The notes under the pieces were generated by a model that searched no databases, was not told where the DNA came from, and worked only from the letters and a program-made list of their open reading frames with translations. Shown in pieces: positions 7,144-16,730 of a stretch of DNA of 64,000 nucleotides (the first letter of the stretch is position 1; each line of letters starts with the position of its first letter). The position numbers were made by a program, and so were the translations under genes. The stretch comes from Roseburia sp. Lineage in GTDB: Bacteria > Bacillota > Clostridia > Lachnospirales > Lachnospiraceae. The DNA is taken from positions 70,025 to 134,024 of the forward strand of contig JAMOZS010000001.1 in the NCBI GenBank assembly GCA_023667765.1. Direction: 5' to 3'.

Positions 7144-9516
7144 ATGTCAGATGATAAATTTTTATCAGATGAGTATTTGTCGGATTTAAATGCATATTGG
7201 CGTGCGGCGAACTATCTTGCTGCCACTCAGCTGTATTTATTGGACAATCCTTTGTTAAAGGAGCCTTTGACACAGGAGCAGATTAAGAAAAAGATTGTAG
7301 GACACTGGGGGACTGTTCCCGGACAGAACTTTGTCTATGCGCATATGAATCGTGCGATTAATAAATATGATTTGGATATGATTTTAATTTCCGGCCCCGG
7401 ACACGGCGGAAATTTCTTCGTGGCAAACTCCTATCTGGAGGGTACCTACAGTGAGGTATATCCTAATATCAGCCAGGATATAGAGGGCCTGAAGAGACTG
7501 AATAAGCAGTTCTCCTTCCCCGGCGGTATCTCCAGCCATGTGGCCCCCGAGACGCCCGGTTCCATCAACGAGGGCGGTGAACTCGGTTATTCCATTGCCC
7601 ATGCCTTTGGCGCCGCTTTTGATAATCCGGATTTGATTGCCACTGTTATCGTAGGAGACGGTGAGGCTGAGACCGGGCCGCTGGCAACGGCATGGCATTC
7701 CAACAAATTTTTAAATGCAAAGACCGATGGCGCCGTTCTGCCTGTTTTACATATGAATGGTTATAAGATTAGTAATCCCACTGTCTTTTCCCATATCTCT
7801 CATGATGAAGTGGAAAGCTTCTTCCATGGCTGTGGCTGGAAGCCCTATTTTGTTGAGGGCGACGACCCCATGACCATGCATAAGCTTATGGCAGAGGCAG
7901 TAGACCATTGTATTGAGGAGATTCAGGCAATCCAGAAGGATGCAAGAGAAAATGGCAACACAAAGAGACCATTCTGGCCGATGATTGTGCTCCGCACGCC
8001 TAAGGGATGGACCGGCCCTAAGTTCGTTGACGGACTGCAGGTAGAGGGCTCCTTCCGTGCGCATCAGGTGCCTGTTACGATGGAGAAGCCTGAGCATCTT
8101 GAGCTTTTGAAGGAATGGCTGCTCAGCTACCATCCGGAGGAGCTCTTTACGGATGAAGGACGTTTGGTTGAGAGACTGCGCTATATTGCTCCTAAGGGTG
8201 ACAGAAGAATCAGTGCAAACCCTCATGCAAACGGCGGTAAGCTTCTGCGTGACCTGCGTCTCCCTGATTTCAAGGATTATGCGGTAGAGGTTACGGAGCC
8301 CGGCGCTGTTGAAAAACAGGATATGATTGAACTGGGCGGGTTTATCCGCGATATCTTTAAATTAAATAAAGAGTCTAAGAACTTCCGTATTTTTGGGCCT
8401 GATGAAACCATGTCCAATCGTCTGTACAAGGTATTTGAAGAAGAGCAGCGTGATTGGAATGCAGACAGGCTTCCTGCAGATGAGGATGTAGCTATTGACG
8501 GAAGAATCATGGATTCCTACTTGAGCGAGCATATGTGCGAGGGCTGGCTGGAGGGATATCTGCTCACCGGCCGTCATGGTTTCTTTGCTTCTTACGAGGC
8601 ATTTATCCGTGTGGTAGACTCTATGTGCGCGCAGCATGCCAAGTGGTTAAAGGTCTGCAGCGAGCTGCCCTGGAGACAGAAAATTGCTTCTCTGAACTTG
8701 CTTCTGACCTCTAATGTATGGCAGCAGGACCACAATGGTTTTACCCATCAGGATCCGGGCTTCCTGGACCATATTTCCAATAAGAAGGCGGATGTTGTAC
8801 GTATGTATCTGCCGCCTGATGCGAACTGCCTGTTGTCCTGTTTTGACCATTGTATCCGCAGTAAGAATTATGTCAATGTTATTGTAGCCTCCAAGCATCC
8901 CAGCCATCAGTGGCTGACCATGGAGCAGGCTGTCAAGCATTGTACCCAGGGTATCGGTATCTGGGAGTGGGCAAGTAACGACCAGGGGCAGGAGCCGGAC
9001 GTAGTTATCGCCTGCTGCGGCGACACGCCTACTAAGGAGGCTTTGGCAGCAGTTACCATTCTGCGCGATAACCTTCCTGAGGTGAAGATACGTTTCGTGA
9101 ACGTGGTTGACATGATGAAGCTTCAGCCTCACAGCAAGCATCCTCATGGTCTGACGGATGTGGATTATGATGCGCTCTTTACGAAGGATAAGCCCATTAT
9201 CTTTGCATTCCATGGTTATCCGACTTTGGTTCATGAACTGACCTATAATCGTAACAACAGAAATCTGTATGTACATGGTTATCAGGAGGAAGGTACGATT
9301 ACGACACCTTTTGACATGCGTGTACAGAATGAGATTGACCGTTTCCATCTGGTTATGGATGTAGTGAATCATCTTCCTCAGCTCGGCAATCGCGGCGCAT
9401 ATCTGCTGCAGAAGATGCGCGATACGCTGGTGGCTCATGAGCAGTATATCTCTGAGTATGGTCAGGATTTGCCTGAGGTACGTGATTGGCAATGGCATAC
9501 GTCTAAGGAGGCTTAA
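7144..9516 (+). CDS. xfp: Xylulose-5-phosphate/fructose-6-phosphate phosphoketolase
   Basis: 790 residues from ATG 7144, preceded by AGGAGG; the frame is open further upstream but without a ribosome site and through the promoter. The enzyme splits xylulose-5-P (or fructose-6-P) with phosphate to acetyl-P and glyceraldehyde-3-P (or erythrose-4-P), using thiamine diphosphate. Family motifs: [20 protein letters not shown] near 83, [18 protein letters not shown] near 177 (ThDP/Mg site), and [15 protein letters not shown] near 690. Length is normal. It is monocistronic, with its own promoter, a Rex-like operator and terminator hairpins, suggesting control by NADH/NAD ratio. Confidence 0.95.
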   Translation: MSDDKFLSDEYLSDLNAYWRAANYLAATQLYLLDNPLLKEPLTQEQIKKKIVGHWGTVPGQNFVYAHMNRAINKYDLDMILISGPGHGGNFFVANSYLEGTYSEVYPNISQDIEGLKRLNKQFSFPGGISSHVAPETPGSINEGGELGYSIAHAFGAAFDNPDLIATVIVGDGEAETGPLATAWHSNKFLNAKTDGAVLPVLHMNGYKISNPTVFSHISHDEVESFFHGCGWKPYFVEGDDPMTMHKLMAEAVDHCIEEIQAIQKDARENGNTKRPFWPMIVLRTPKGWTGPKFVDGLQVEGSFRAHQVPVTMEKPEHLELLKEWLLSYHPEELFTDEGRLVERLRYIAPKGDRRISANPHANGGKLLRDLRLPDFKDYAVEVTEPGAVEKQDMIELGGFIRDIFKLNKESKNFRIFGPDETMSNRLYKVFEEEQRDWNADRLPADEDVAIDGRIMDSYLSEHMCEGWLEGYLLTGRHGFFASYEAFIRVVDSMCAQHAKWLKVCSELPWRQKIASLNLLLTSNVWQQDHNGFTHQDPGFLDHISNKKADVVRMYLPPDANCLLSCFDHCIRSKNYVNVIVASKHPSHQWLTMEQAVKHCTQGIGIWEWASNDQGQEPDVVIACCGDTPTKEALAAVTILRDNLPEVKIRFVNVVDMMKLQPHSKHPHGLTDVDYDALFTKDKPIIFAFHGYPTLVHELTYNRNNRNLYVHGYQEEGTITTPFDMRVQNEIDRFHLVMDVVNHLPQLGNRGAYLLQKMRDTLVAHEQYISEYGQDLPEVRDWQWHTSKEA

Positions 9517-9534
9517 CACTTAACAGCAGGTCTG

Positions 9535-9565
9535 TGAGCGCTTCTGCTATGGGCAGAAGCGCTCA
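9535..9565 (+). terminator. GC-rich hairpin after phosphoketolase
   Basis: Perfect 13-bp stem TGAGCGCTTCTGC/GCAGAAGCGCTCA with a five-base loop, starting about 18 bp after the stop codon. No T run follows, so it may protect the mRNA 3' end, with termination at the second hairpin (9632). Confidence 0.55.
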
Positions 9566-9631
9566 TGGCTATACGAGATAGGACATAAATTGTGGGTATT
9601 GTCCAAAGTGCATAAAAAAAGTTAAAAATTC

Positions 9632-9654
9632 GGGCAAAAAATTGCCCTTTTTTT
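9632..9654 (+). terminator. Intrinsic terminator
   Basis: GGGCAA/TTGCCC stem with an A-rich loop followed by seven T residues, between the phosphoketolase gene and the tRNA promoter. Confidence 0.7.
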
Positions 9655-9676
9655 CCTGTTTTTATGAATTTAAGTA

Positions 9677-9705
9677 TTGCAAAATGGAAATACTTCGTGT
9701 ATAAT
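9677..9705 (+). promoter_or_regulatory. Promoter of tRNA-Gln
   Basis: TTGCAA (9677-9682), 17-bp spacer, TATAAT (9700-9705), about 20 bp before the tRNA. Confidence 0.75.
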
Positions 9706-9724
9706 ACATCAAGTAATAAGAAAT

Positions 9725-9796
9725 AGGGCTATCGCCAAACGGTAAGGCAACGGACTCTGACTCCGTCATTTCAAGGTTCGAATCCTTGTAGCCCTG
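9725..9796 (+). tRNA. tRNA-Gln (anticodon CTG)
   Basis: Cloverleaf: acceptor AGGGCTA/TAGCCCT, D arm with AACGGTAAGG, anticodon stem CGGA/TCCG around loop CTCTGAC (anticodon CTG), T arm with GGTTCGAATCC, discriminator G. No CCA is encoded. The overall sequence resembles bacterial tRNA-Gln(TTG) with the wobble base changed to C. Confidence 0.93.
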
Positions 9797-9823
9797 CGAA
9801 GCAGGAGTTGTCCTGCTAGAGAG

Positions 9824-9849
9824 ACCCCGGTGGAGAGATTCACCGGGGT
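9824..9849 (+). terminator. Terminator hairpin after tRNA-Gln
   Basis: ACCCCGGTG/CACCGGGGT, a 9-bp perfect stem followed by a short T-containing stretch. A smaller hairpin (AGCAGGA/TCCTGCT, about 9800-9817) lies between it and the tRNA. The 180 bp between this point and 10029 hold no feature I can support. Confidence 0.6.
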
Positions 9850-10028
9850 TGATTCTTGCCATAAAACTGTCCCTGAAATAATGGACTTAGATTTTACCAT
9901 CCAAATGCTGTAGGCGTGTTTTACAATAGAAAGCTCTAAACCTGTTCCATCGGTATGTCAATTCCCGAATCCTTTACGGAAATCAAAGTGCGGTTTCTTT
10001 GGCTGTATGTGTATTTTCAACAGCGCAA

Positions 10029-10658
10029 TTAATGCAGCCTCTTGCTGTCGGAGGATGTTATTGCGTAGGCAAGCACGCAAATAAGCAGCCCGATGGAGCA
10101 GATAAACATTCCGTAGTAGCCGGCTTCCGGATGCCTGCTAAGCTCAAGAAGGACATTGTCCTGGTTACCTGCTTTGATACTATATTCCATATGACCTGCT
10201 TTTCTTGCTGCCCACAGGGTTACAAAGAAAATGGCAAATGCACAGCTTGTCATCCATTTTTGCTTTTTAAAATACATGCAAATCAGGACGGCAACTGACA
10301 GAAGGATAAATGCATAGGAAAAGCGGCTGTAGGGAAACAGGGGTTGTGTATCAACTGCGCCGGCCGCAGATACCGTCAAAAAGGGCAGAAACATATCCAC
10401 GATTAACAGGACGGCCATAACAACAATGCCGATTTGAGCAATTTTAAAATAGGGTTTAGGAGTAGCCGGAAGTCCCTTTTGGAAGGTGGCCTCGTCTATA
10501 ACAAGAGGTTCATATTGAAAATCCATAAAATCCTGAGCAGTTTCCGTAGAATCGATTTTACCGGCTGTATCTTCAGATGCCGTGTTATGTAATGTCCCTG
10601 TCTTGTCTGATTGCTTCAAGGTATTCTGCTTCTCTGCGGTAAACGTATTCTTTTCCAT
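10029..10658 (-). CDS. Hypothetical membrane protein
   Basis: 209 residues from ATG 10658, chosen because AGGAGG lies 12 bases upstream; the frame continues to 10940 without a better start. The first about 75 residues are polar and probably cytoplasmic. Four hydrophobic helices follow (roughly IGIVVMAVLLIVDMFLPFL, FSYAFILLSVAVLICMYF, SCAFAIFFVTLWAA and GMFICSIGLLICVLAYAI). I do not recognise a family. It stands alone between tRNA-Gln and a decayed region, reading towards the tRNA. Confidence 0.65.
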   Translation of the reverse strand: MEKNTFTAEKQNTLKQSDKTGTLHNTASEDTAGKIDSTETAQDFMDFQYEPLVIDEATFQKGLPATPKPYFKIAQIGIVVMAVLLIVDMFLPFLTVSAAGAVDTQPLFPYSRFSYAFILLSVAVLICMYFKKQKWMTSCAFAIFFVTLWAARKAGHMEYSIKAGNQDNVLLELSRHPEAGYYGMFICSIGLLICVLAYAITSSDSKRLH

Positions 10659-11244
10659 ATTTGCCCCCATCCTCCTGCTTTGGCAGGCTCTGTTAATTCT
10701 TACGCGCAATGAGTCATACCCGCAAGGGCCTTTCATTGACTTATTGTAATTTCGACTAATTTGAGTATAACGGTTCGCTTGTTTCCTGTCAAATATATTT
10801 TCACAAATGGCATTATACACTAACTTTGCCATGCGTAAATACATCCATGGCTTTGATTTTATTGCATTGCTCTTGCATATTTTCCAATTTAATAGAGAGT
10901 CTGAGGCTGTATTTGCAGGCTTAACTAAGTGACATTGCATTTAAGCCGTAGCTTTTAAATTGCTTTGACCGCAGTTGAGAGAATTTTGAAAAACTGTATG
11001 CGTGGCTTCCGATTCCTCCCATCTATATGAAAGCGGGTTCACAGCTTGTCGCCCCGCTTGGCAGCATCATTCATCCGATTAACGGTGAATATATGGAGCA
11101 GCACGGTTTCTGGTGGTTCCATTTCCGGGAGCTGGCGGCACGGATGGGAATGTTAAGTGAAAAATCGCCATTTCGTAAAGAGCCTGAATCAGAGAGGATT
11201 TTAGTCAGAGTGCGGACGGGTAATACAATATGGAAAATTAAATT
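10659..11244. other. Intergenic stretch without convincing genes
   Basis: An open frame at 11027-11281 (plus strand, 84 codons) has no ribosome site and no recognisable family. The rest is AT-rich sequence upstream of the minus-strand membrane protein, which must contain that gene's promoter; I could not fix it. Confidence 0.4.
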
Positions 11245-11409
11245 GTGCCATATGCAAAAAGAGAAGAACTTGAATCCGTAAATAAAATCCGCAAACAGGT
11301 CAATGAGGTTCATGTGAAAGGACGCCCAGATATATTTCGGGAGGATGGCTGGCAGATATTGCAGTTCGGACTGGAGCAGAAGTCGGTTTTGTGGGAGATG
11401 GTGGGGTAA
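11245..11409 (+). pseudogene. GNAT acetyltransferase remnant
   Basis: About 54 codons read VPYAKREELESVNKIRKQ and then VNEVHVKGRPDIFRED, the typical first 35 residues of a small GNAT N-acetyltransferase. The frame then diverges and stops at TAA 11407-11409 with none of the acetyl-CoA binding core. Only GTG (11245) or ATT could start it, and a stop lies two codons earlier. It is therefore a 5' fragment of a lost gene. Confidence 0.5.
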
Positions 11410-11789
11410 TCTCAACTGCAGGTTAAGGTAGCTTGTTCTTTTTCCTATGTTTTTTGCTGTGTGGCTGGATGATAATGAAAGTGAATATGATTTGTTTCAT
11501 ACATATACTAAACAATAACTTTACATTTTTCCCGGAAACTGATATGTTGAAATGAATCGATGGCCGGCACACTGGATTGTAACAGAGTGTCGGGAATGAT
11601 GCAGGAAGCGGAGCTATCAAATTTTACAGGCCTATCAATAATCGAACAAAATATGGTAATGGATATAAAGGTAAACGGCGGGGAAGGAAAGATTATATTA
11701 AAAAATTTCTGAAATTCCCAACCCAAATCCTTTTTTGGTTACTATATATATATGAATAGCAATGATATGCAACGAGTGAGGTAAATAGC
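11410..11789. other. Intergenic stretch before the sigma-factor gene
   Basis: AT-rich and without a convincing gene; short frames have no ribosome site. ACTATATATATATG around 11740-11753 could hold the -10 of the sigma-factor promoter, but no good -35 is paired with it. Confidence 0.3.
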
Positions 11790-13403
11790 TTGACGGAGAA
11801 AGAACGCCTGACACAACTGCTGGAAACGGAGCTGCTTCCGAAGATATACGGCTTTTGTGTTTTAAAGATGAATACCAGACAGGAGGCAGAGGATTTGTCT
11901 CAGGAGATATGCATGGAAGTCCTGAAAACGATTCAGAGGGGAAAGCATATCGAAAATATGGATGCCTTTGTCTGGAGTGTAGCAAATCATATGTTTTATA
12001 ACAGGCTGCGCAAGAAGAAGCATGACACCACCGTATATCTGCCGGAGACCCTTCCCTCTGCGGAAAGTCCTGAGGAGGAAATCCTTCTGCAGGAGGAGAG
12101 GGCGCTTCTGCGCAGGGAGATTGCCCTTATGACCGGCGATTATAGGAAGGCGGTTATCATGCATTATTATGACAATCTGTCCTGTAAAGAAATCGGTGTG
12201 GCGTTGGGAAAGAGCGAGGGTACCGTCAAGTGGTGGCTTTACGAAGCGAGAAAGGTCATTGAGAAAGGGATGGATACGATGAGAGAATTTGGAGAAAAAA
12301 GCTATCGCCCCGGCAGCATCAGAATTTCCTGTCAGGGCGTCCCGGGAAGTAATTATGAGCCGATGAGCTGTGTGCAGAGAAAATCGACCCAGAACATTCT
12401 GCTGGCGGCCTATCAATCGCCTGTAACCATAGACGAGCTGTGTATGGAGCTTGGAATAGCTGCACCCTATGTGGAGGATGAGGTTGAGAATCTGGTCAGG
12501 AATGAACTGATGCGTGAGGTCTCAAAAGGGAAATATCAGACGGATTTTGTGATTCTGCCCGGCAGCAGTCCGCAGCTTGCCAATAAAATCTATGCCGCTC
12601 TGTTTCCGAAATATTTTGATGTATTGATGGAGTTTTTGGAAGCCAGAAAAGGGCTTCTTACAAGCAGAGAATTTAACACCGCCGATTTTTCCTGGGACAG
12701 ACTGCTCTGGGTGTATATCTTCATTTTTACGGAACTAATCATTTGCAGATACACCAATAAAGAAGGTATTCTCGTGAAGGAAATGGATATGCCTCTGCGT
12801 ATGAATGGGGGAAATTGGCTTGCCCGGGGCTTTGACGACAGCGCCTGCGGAGGAGAACGGGTACGGATGGAAAAGTATCAGAGGTTTGACGGGCCTGTGC
12901 ATAAACAGGAAGAAATCTTTACCGTGGGCTTTTTCCATGCCTGGAGCGGGGTATCCAGCAGAGACTTCTTTGACACGCCGGAAGAGGTTTTTGTGTTGTG
13001 CGGGGAGATTATCAAAGGAAAGACAGAGATTGAAGAGCTCAATGAGGAACAGAAATATTTATTCGGTATTGCGCTTGAGAGGAAGCTGTTTGTTGAGACG
13101 CCTGAAGGCTTTCGACAGAATTACTATTTTGTGGAGCGTGATATCCCCTACAGGATGGCGGAGATGGCGGAGGAGCTGTATCGGGAAACAGAAGGTCTTA
13201 TGAAACAGGGTTACAATCTTATTCTGGAGGAGTTTCAGAAAAGCGTGCCGGCGCATCTTCACTGGCAGATGGGGAATTTCCTGGCCGCAAAGCTCAGATG
13301 GCTGATTACCTGCTCTCTGTACGAGGCGTCCAACGAAGGAATCTTGTCTGAGCCCGACGAAAACAATAAGACCTGGTTGAGTCTCTACGCCAGTGAGAAA
13401 TGA
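11790..13403 (+). CDS. Sigma-70 family (ECF-like) sigma factor with winged-helix and large C-terminal extension
   Basis: 537 residues from TTG 11790, with GTGAGG eight bases upstream. Region 2 spans about 10-76 (QEAEDLSQEICMEVLKTIQR, then DAFVWSVANHMFYNRLRKKK). Region 4 spans about 105-155 (YDNLSCKEIGVALGKSEGTV). Ordinary ECF factors end here. This one continues for about 370 residues: a winged-helix-like segment at about 198-258 (SPVTIDELCMELGIAAPYVE) and a long domain I cannot assign. It overlaps or abuts the next gene, an ABC exporter, so the two are probably one operon. The extension may sense a signal in place of a separate anti-sigma factor. Confidence 0.8.
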   Translation: MTEKERLTQLLETELLPKIYGFCVLKMNTRQEAEDLSQEICMEVLKTIQRGKHIENMDAFVWSVANHMFYNRLRKKKHDTTVYLPETLPSAESPEEEILLQEERALLRREIALMTGDYRKAVIMHYYDNLSCKEIGVALGKSEGTVKWWLYEARKVIEKGMDTMREFGEKSYRPGSIRISCQGVPGSNYEPMSCVQRKSTQNILLAAYQSPVTIDELCMELGIAAPYVEDEVENLVRNELMREVSKGKYQTDFVILPGSSPQLANKIYAALFPKYFDVLMEFLEARKGLLTSREFNTADFSWDRLLWVYIFIFTELIICRYTNKEGILVKEMDMPLRMNGGNWLARGFDDSACGGERVRMEKYQRFDGPVHKQEEIFTVGFFHAWSGVSSRDFFDTPEEVFVLCGEIIKGKTEIEELNEEQKYLFGIALERKLFVETPEGFRQNYYFVERDIPYRMAEMAEELYRETEGLMKQGYNLILEEFQKSVPAHLHWQMGNFLAAKLRWLITCSLYEASNEGILSEPDENNKTWLSLYASEK

Positions 13404-13410
13404 GGCCTTT

Positions 13411-15198
13411 ATGAAAAAATTAGGAGTTAAATTAACTTATTTCAGACAGATGTTCAATGTGCTTTGGGATACGGACAGAGGATTTCTCTTCTTTATTTTT
13501 GCGGATGTTATTCTGACGTCGATACAGCCGTTTCCGTTGATTTTTCTTGCCCGGGAATCGGTGAATATTCTGACGAGCCCTACCGGCTCCTTTCAGGAGT
13601 TGGTTCGGGTGGCGCTTATCCTTCTGGGGGTAGATTTTTTAATCGGCATTCTGGATAATTGGGTGCAGTACATTACAACCTTGAAGGGAAATTTAATCGG
13701 AAACAGATTAAACGAGAAGATATTTCGAAAATGTGTTGAGATGGACTATGAGCTTCTGTCCCGAAAAGACATCCAGGAGAAAAGACAGCTGGCAAAGAGG
13801 ACAATAGAAGGGGGAAGCTTTAACAATCTGACCATGAACTTCAGAATGTTGGCGGCTAATCTCCTTTCGCTGGTGGGGATTGCGGTCACGATAGCGTCAA
13901 CGGATATTTGGATTTTACTTGCCACGGTTGTCATTATAGGATTCAATACCATAGCCGTATACAAGAGAAAGGGAACGGAATACCGCGCCTCCCGGGAGGT
14001 GATTCCGGTGAACAGAAAAATTGATTATTATGATAATGTCAGTTCGGATTTTTCGTATATGAAGGAAATTAAAATATTTCATATGGGCGAGGCGCTGATT
14101 TTAAAGCAGGCAGGACTTCTTCAGGAGATTAGCTTCTTTCTGCAAAAGATATTTACGGGCTGGGCGGTCACAAACGGCATCAGCATTGTTACAAATACCA
14201 TTCTCCAAGTGCTTTTGTATCTGCTGCTGGGTTTTAAGCTGATAGTGAAAAAAAGCATTGTCATTGGGGATTTTACGCTGTATCTGACTGCTATCATGCA
14301 GTTCAAGATGGCGCTGACCAATATCAGTACTGCCTTTGTGGATATGGACAACAATGGTAGGTATCTGAAGGATTACTTTGCGTTTCTGGGGCTTGACAAT
14401 CATTTTGATAAGGGAAGGATTCCCCTGGCGGAGGCAGTCGGAGATGATTTTGTCATTGCATTTGAGCAGGTGTCCTTTCGTTATCCTTTTACAGAGGGTT
14501 ATGCGCTGCGGAATGTGAGCTGCACCATACATAAGGGGGAGAGAATTTCCGTGGTGGGGGAGAACGGTTCGGGAAAGACTACCTTTATCAAACTGTTGTT
14601 GAGATTGTATGAACCTACGGAGGGAGTCATCAGGCTGAACGGCATTGATATCAGGGAAATCAACTATTCGGAGTACCTGGAGTTCTTTTCCGCAGCGTTT
14701 CAAGATTTTAAGATATTTGCCTATACTATTCGGGAAAATATTACCGCTCTGCAGGAGACGGAGGATGCGGAGGTTTGGGCGGCTCTGGAGAGAATAGGCC
14801 TTCAAGATAAGATAGACAGGTTGGATAAGGGACTGGATACCTATTTATACCGAATTTATGACGAGAACGGTGTGGAACTCTCGGGAGGAGAGGCTCAGAG
14901 ACTGGCCATTGCCCGGGCAATCTGTAAGAAATCGCAGGTGATTGTGCTGGATGAACCCACGGCGGCAATCGATGCGAAAGTGGAGGCCGAGATATTCAAG
15001 GACTTTGATAAAATCGTGAGAAATACTACTTCCATCAGTATTTCCCACAGGATGGCAAGCTCAAAGAGCGCTTCCAGGATTTTGGTGTTCGCCGACGGGG
15101 AGCTTGTGGAGACAGGCAGCCACAGGCAGCTGATGAATGTGGGCGGGGTATATGCGGAATTGTATCAGCTGCAGGCGCAAATGTATCTGGAGGATTGA
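13411..15198 (+). CDS. ABC transporter, fused permease and ATP-binding protein (exporter)
   Basis: 595 residues from ATG 13411, eight bases after the sigma-factor stop; a GTG at 13393 would overlap that gene. The membrane domain occupies about 15-310, the ATPase about 345-585. Walker A GENGSGKTTF at about 383, signature LSGGEAQRLAIARA at about 490, Walker B VIVLDEPTAAID at about 510, and an H-loop SISHR. Such half-size exporters work as dimers and move peptides, lipids or drugs outwards. No peptide precursor or peptidase domain is visible. Linkage to the unusual sigma factor suggests inducible export. Confidence 0.9.
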   Translation: MKKLGVKLTYFRQMFNVLWDTDRGFLFFIFADVILTSIQPFPLIFLARESVNILTSPTGSFQELVRVALILLGVDFLIGILDNWVQYITTLKGNLIGNRLNEKIFRKCVEMDYELLSRKDIQEKRQLAKRTIEGGSFNNLTMNFRMLAANLLSLVGIAVTIASTDIWILLATVVIIGFNTIAVYKRKGTEYRASREVIPVNRKIDYYDNVSSDFSYMKEIKIFHMGEALILKQAGLLQEISFFLQKIFTGWAVTNGISIVTNTILQVLLYLLLGFKLIVKKSIVIGDFTLYLTAIMQFKMALTNISTAFVDMDNNGRYLKDYFAFLGLDNHFDKGRIPLAEAVGDDFVIAFEQVSFRYPFTEGYALRNVSCTIHKGERISVVGENGSGKTTFIKLLLRLYEPTEGVIRLNGIDIREINYSEYLEFFSAAFQDFKIFAYTIRENITALQETEDAEVWAALERIGLQDKIDRLDKGLDTYLYRIYDENGVELSGGEAQRLAIARAICKKSQVIVLDEPTAAIDAKVEAEIFKDFDKIVRNTTSISISHRMASSKSASRILVFADGELVETGSHRQLMNVGGVYAELYQLQAQMYLED

Positions 15199-15298
15199 GG
15201 AGGCGTTGCCTCTGTATGTATGACTGCAAGGTTTGACGGTGTTGCACGACAGGAAGATTAGCGGAAGTTATCACGAGACGGTAAAAAGGAGGAAAAAG

Positions 15299-15550
15299 AT
15301 GCTTGCAATACGGACCATTGATATGGAAAAGACGGGACAAAATATTACGAATCTGAGAATAAAAGCAGGAAAATCTGTGGCGGAATTGCAGAAGATTTTT
15401 GGCTTTACGACGCCCCAGGCTATTTATAAATGGCAGCATGGAACTGCGTTGCCGAATATTGACAATATGGTGATACTGGCATCCGAATTAGGGGTGTTAA
15501 TTGATGATTTATTGGTTTTGACGGATAATCAGATAAGCAACAGTGCATAA
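15299..15550 (+). CDS. Small HTH (XRE-type) transcriptional regulator, paralogue 1
   Basis: 83 residues from ATG 15299, with AAAGGAGG upstream. A single helix-turn-helix covers most of it: ITNLRIKAGKSVAELQKIFG, then TPQAIYKWQHGTALPNIDNM. It is closely similar to the protein at 57380-57649 (shared TPQAIYKWQ-G-ALP-DN-V-LA and INxLR/ITxLR start), so the window holds two paralogues. Neither has an obvious target or effector domain. Confidence 0.8.
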   Translation: MLAIRTIDMEKTGQNITNLRIKAGKSVAELQKIFGFTTPQAIYKWQHGTALPNIDNMVILASELGVLIDDLLVLTDNQISNSA

Positions 15551-15599
15551 AGCGAAAGAGGATAGTGGCGTGCCTGGGAATCTGATGTAATATTCCGGG

Positions 15600-15647
15600 C
15601 CGCCCTCTCCAGGAAGCTTTAAAGACAATACTATTTGGAGAGGGCGG
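15600..15647. terminator. Hairpin between convergent genes
   Basis: CCGCCCTCTCCA (15600-15611) pairs with TGGAGAGGGCGG (15636-15647), with a 24-base loop. It lies between the HTH gene and the convergent AraC gene, whose last codons form one arm. T runs are poor, so efficiency is uncertain. Confidence 0.45.
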
Positions 15648-16476
15648 TTTGTTGCTTGCGGTATGCTGATGGAGACAGCCCGGTTTCCCGTTTGAAGAGA
15701 CGGGAGAAGGTAAAGGGATCGTTATAACCCACAGAATAGGCAATATATTGTATGGAAAGCTGTTTTTGGCTTAGAAGCTGCTTTGCCTTGTTGATTCGAT
15801 GGGAAATCAGATATTCCTGCGGAGAACGCCCCGTAGCCTGCTTGAAGATTCTGGCCAGATAGGAACGGTTCAAGCCGCAGTATTCCGCCAGCTCCTGAAT
15901 CTGAATGGGTTCGGAATATTTTTGCTTGATATAGTTTAATGCGTTTTGTACATAGTACTCGGGGCCGTCGTTTCTTGCAGACGGTTCTTTTTGTTTGGCG
16001 CAGGACAGGTCAAGTATTTCCTGAAACAGTCGATAGACATTACCGATGCTGGTATACTCTTTTTGATAATGCTGCAGAATATCTAAAAGGCAGCGCTCAA
16101 TTTCTTCTGTGGAGCCGGAAGAAGTAAAGACAGGGGAGGAGCCGGTGATGCCGGCCGCCTCCAGCAGTTCCTTAGCCTTTGAGCCATGGAAACGAATCCA
16201 GATATAATTCCAAGGATTCTGATAGTCTGCTTCATAATAAGATGCCAGTCCCGCAGGGATTACGAAAATCTGGCGGCTGGAAATAGGGTATTCTTTTCCC
16301 TCCAGGCATAGCTTTCCCTTGCCGCTGAAAACATAGTGTAGGATATAGGTTTCCCTTATAATAGGGCCATATCCGTAAGAGGGAGGACATTTAAAGCTTC
16401 CCACCTCATACAGGCTGATATCTTCATAGGTATCATAATGGAACCAATAGCATTGGTCAAAGGTTTTTCCAGCCAT
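15631..16476 (-). CDS. AraC family transcriptional regulator
   Basis: 281 residues from ATG 16476, which follows AAAGGAG on the minus strand. The N-terminal half is a cupin-like sensing domain (about 20-160, with IRETYILHYVFSGKGKLCLE and YPISSRQIFVIPAG). The C-terminal half has two helix-turn-helix motifs: IQIQELAEYCGLNRSYLARI, then YIAYSVGYNDPFTFSRLFKR and ETGLSPSAYR. It diverges from the GH27 gene across a 254-bp AT-rich gap, the usual arrangement for an AraC activator of sugar catabolic genes. It probably senses a plant-glycan sugar; the ligand is unknown. Confidence 0.88.
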   Translation of the reverse strand: MAGKTFDQCYWFHYDTYEDISLYEVGSFKCPPSYGYGPIIRETYILHYVFSGKGKLCLEGKEYPISSRQIFVIPAGLASYYEADYQNPWNYIWIRFHGSKAKELLEAAGITGSSPVFTSSGSTEEIERCLLDILQHYQKEYTSIGNVYRLFQEILDLSCAKQKEPSARNDGPEYYVQNALNYIKQKYSEPIQIQELAEYCGLNRSYLARIFKQATGRSPQEYLISHRINKAKQLLSQKQLSIQYIAYSVGYNDPFTFSRLFKRETGLSPSAYRKQQTALSK

Positions 16477-16730
16477 TCTTCTTCTCCTTTGTTGTTGCCA
16501 AAAAGCCATTTTGATTATAATGAATTATTTTAAATATAAATAAATATAGCACGTAAAATATAGGATGTCAAAGAGAATTATATTGTGTAAGAAAATAGAA
16601 TGGCACATTTTAACAGGTACATATCACAAAATTACATGGATAAACAGGAAAATTATAGTATCATTAAGGATAACAGCTCAAAAGGTGTTCTTATGAATTT
16701 GTAGTAAAAAGTGCAGGAAAGGAGTTCTCT

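Noticed and set aside
9725..9796. tRNA-Gln as an attachment site for an integrated element
   Set aside because: No second copy of the tRNA 3' end was seen, and no integrase gene follows.
11027..11281. 84-codon open frame on the plus strand
   Set aside because: No ribosome site and no family; it ends where the GNAT remnant begins in another frame. Kept only as a note in the intergenic entry.
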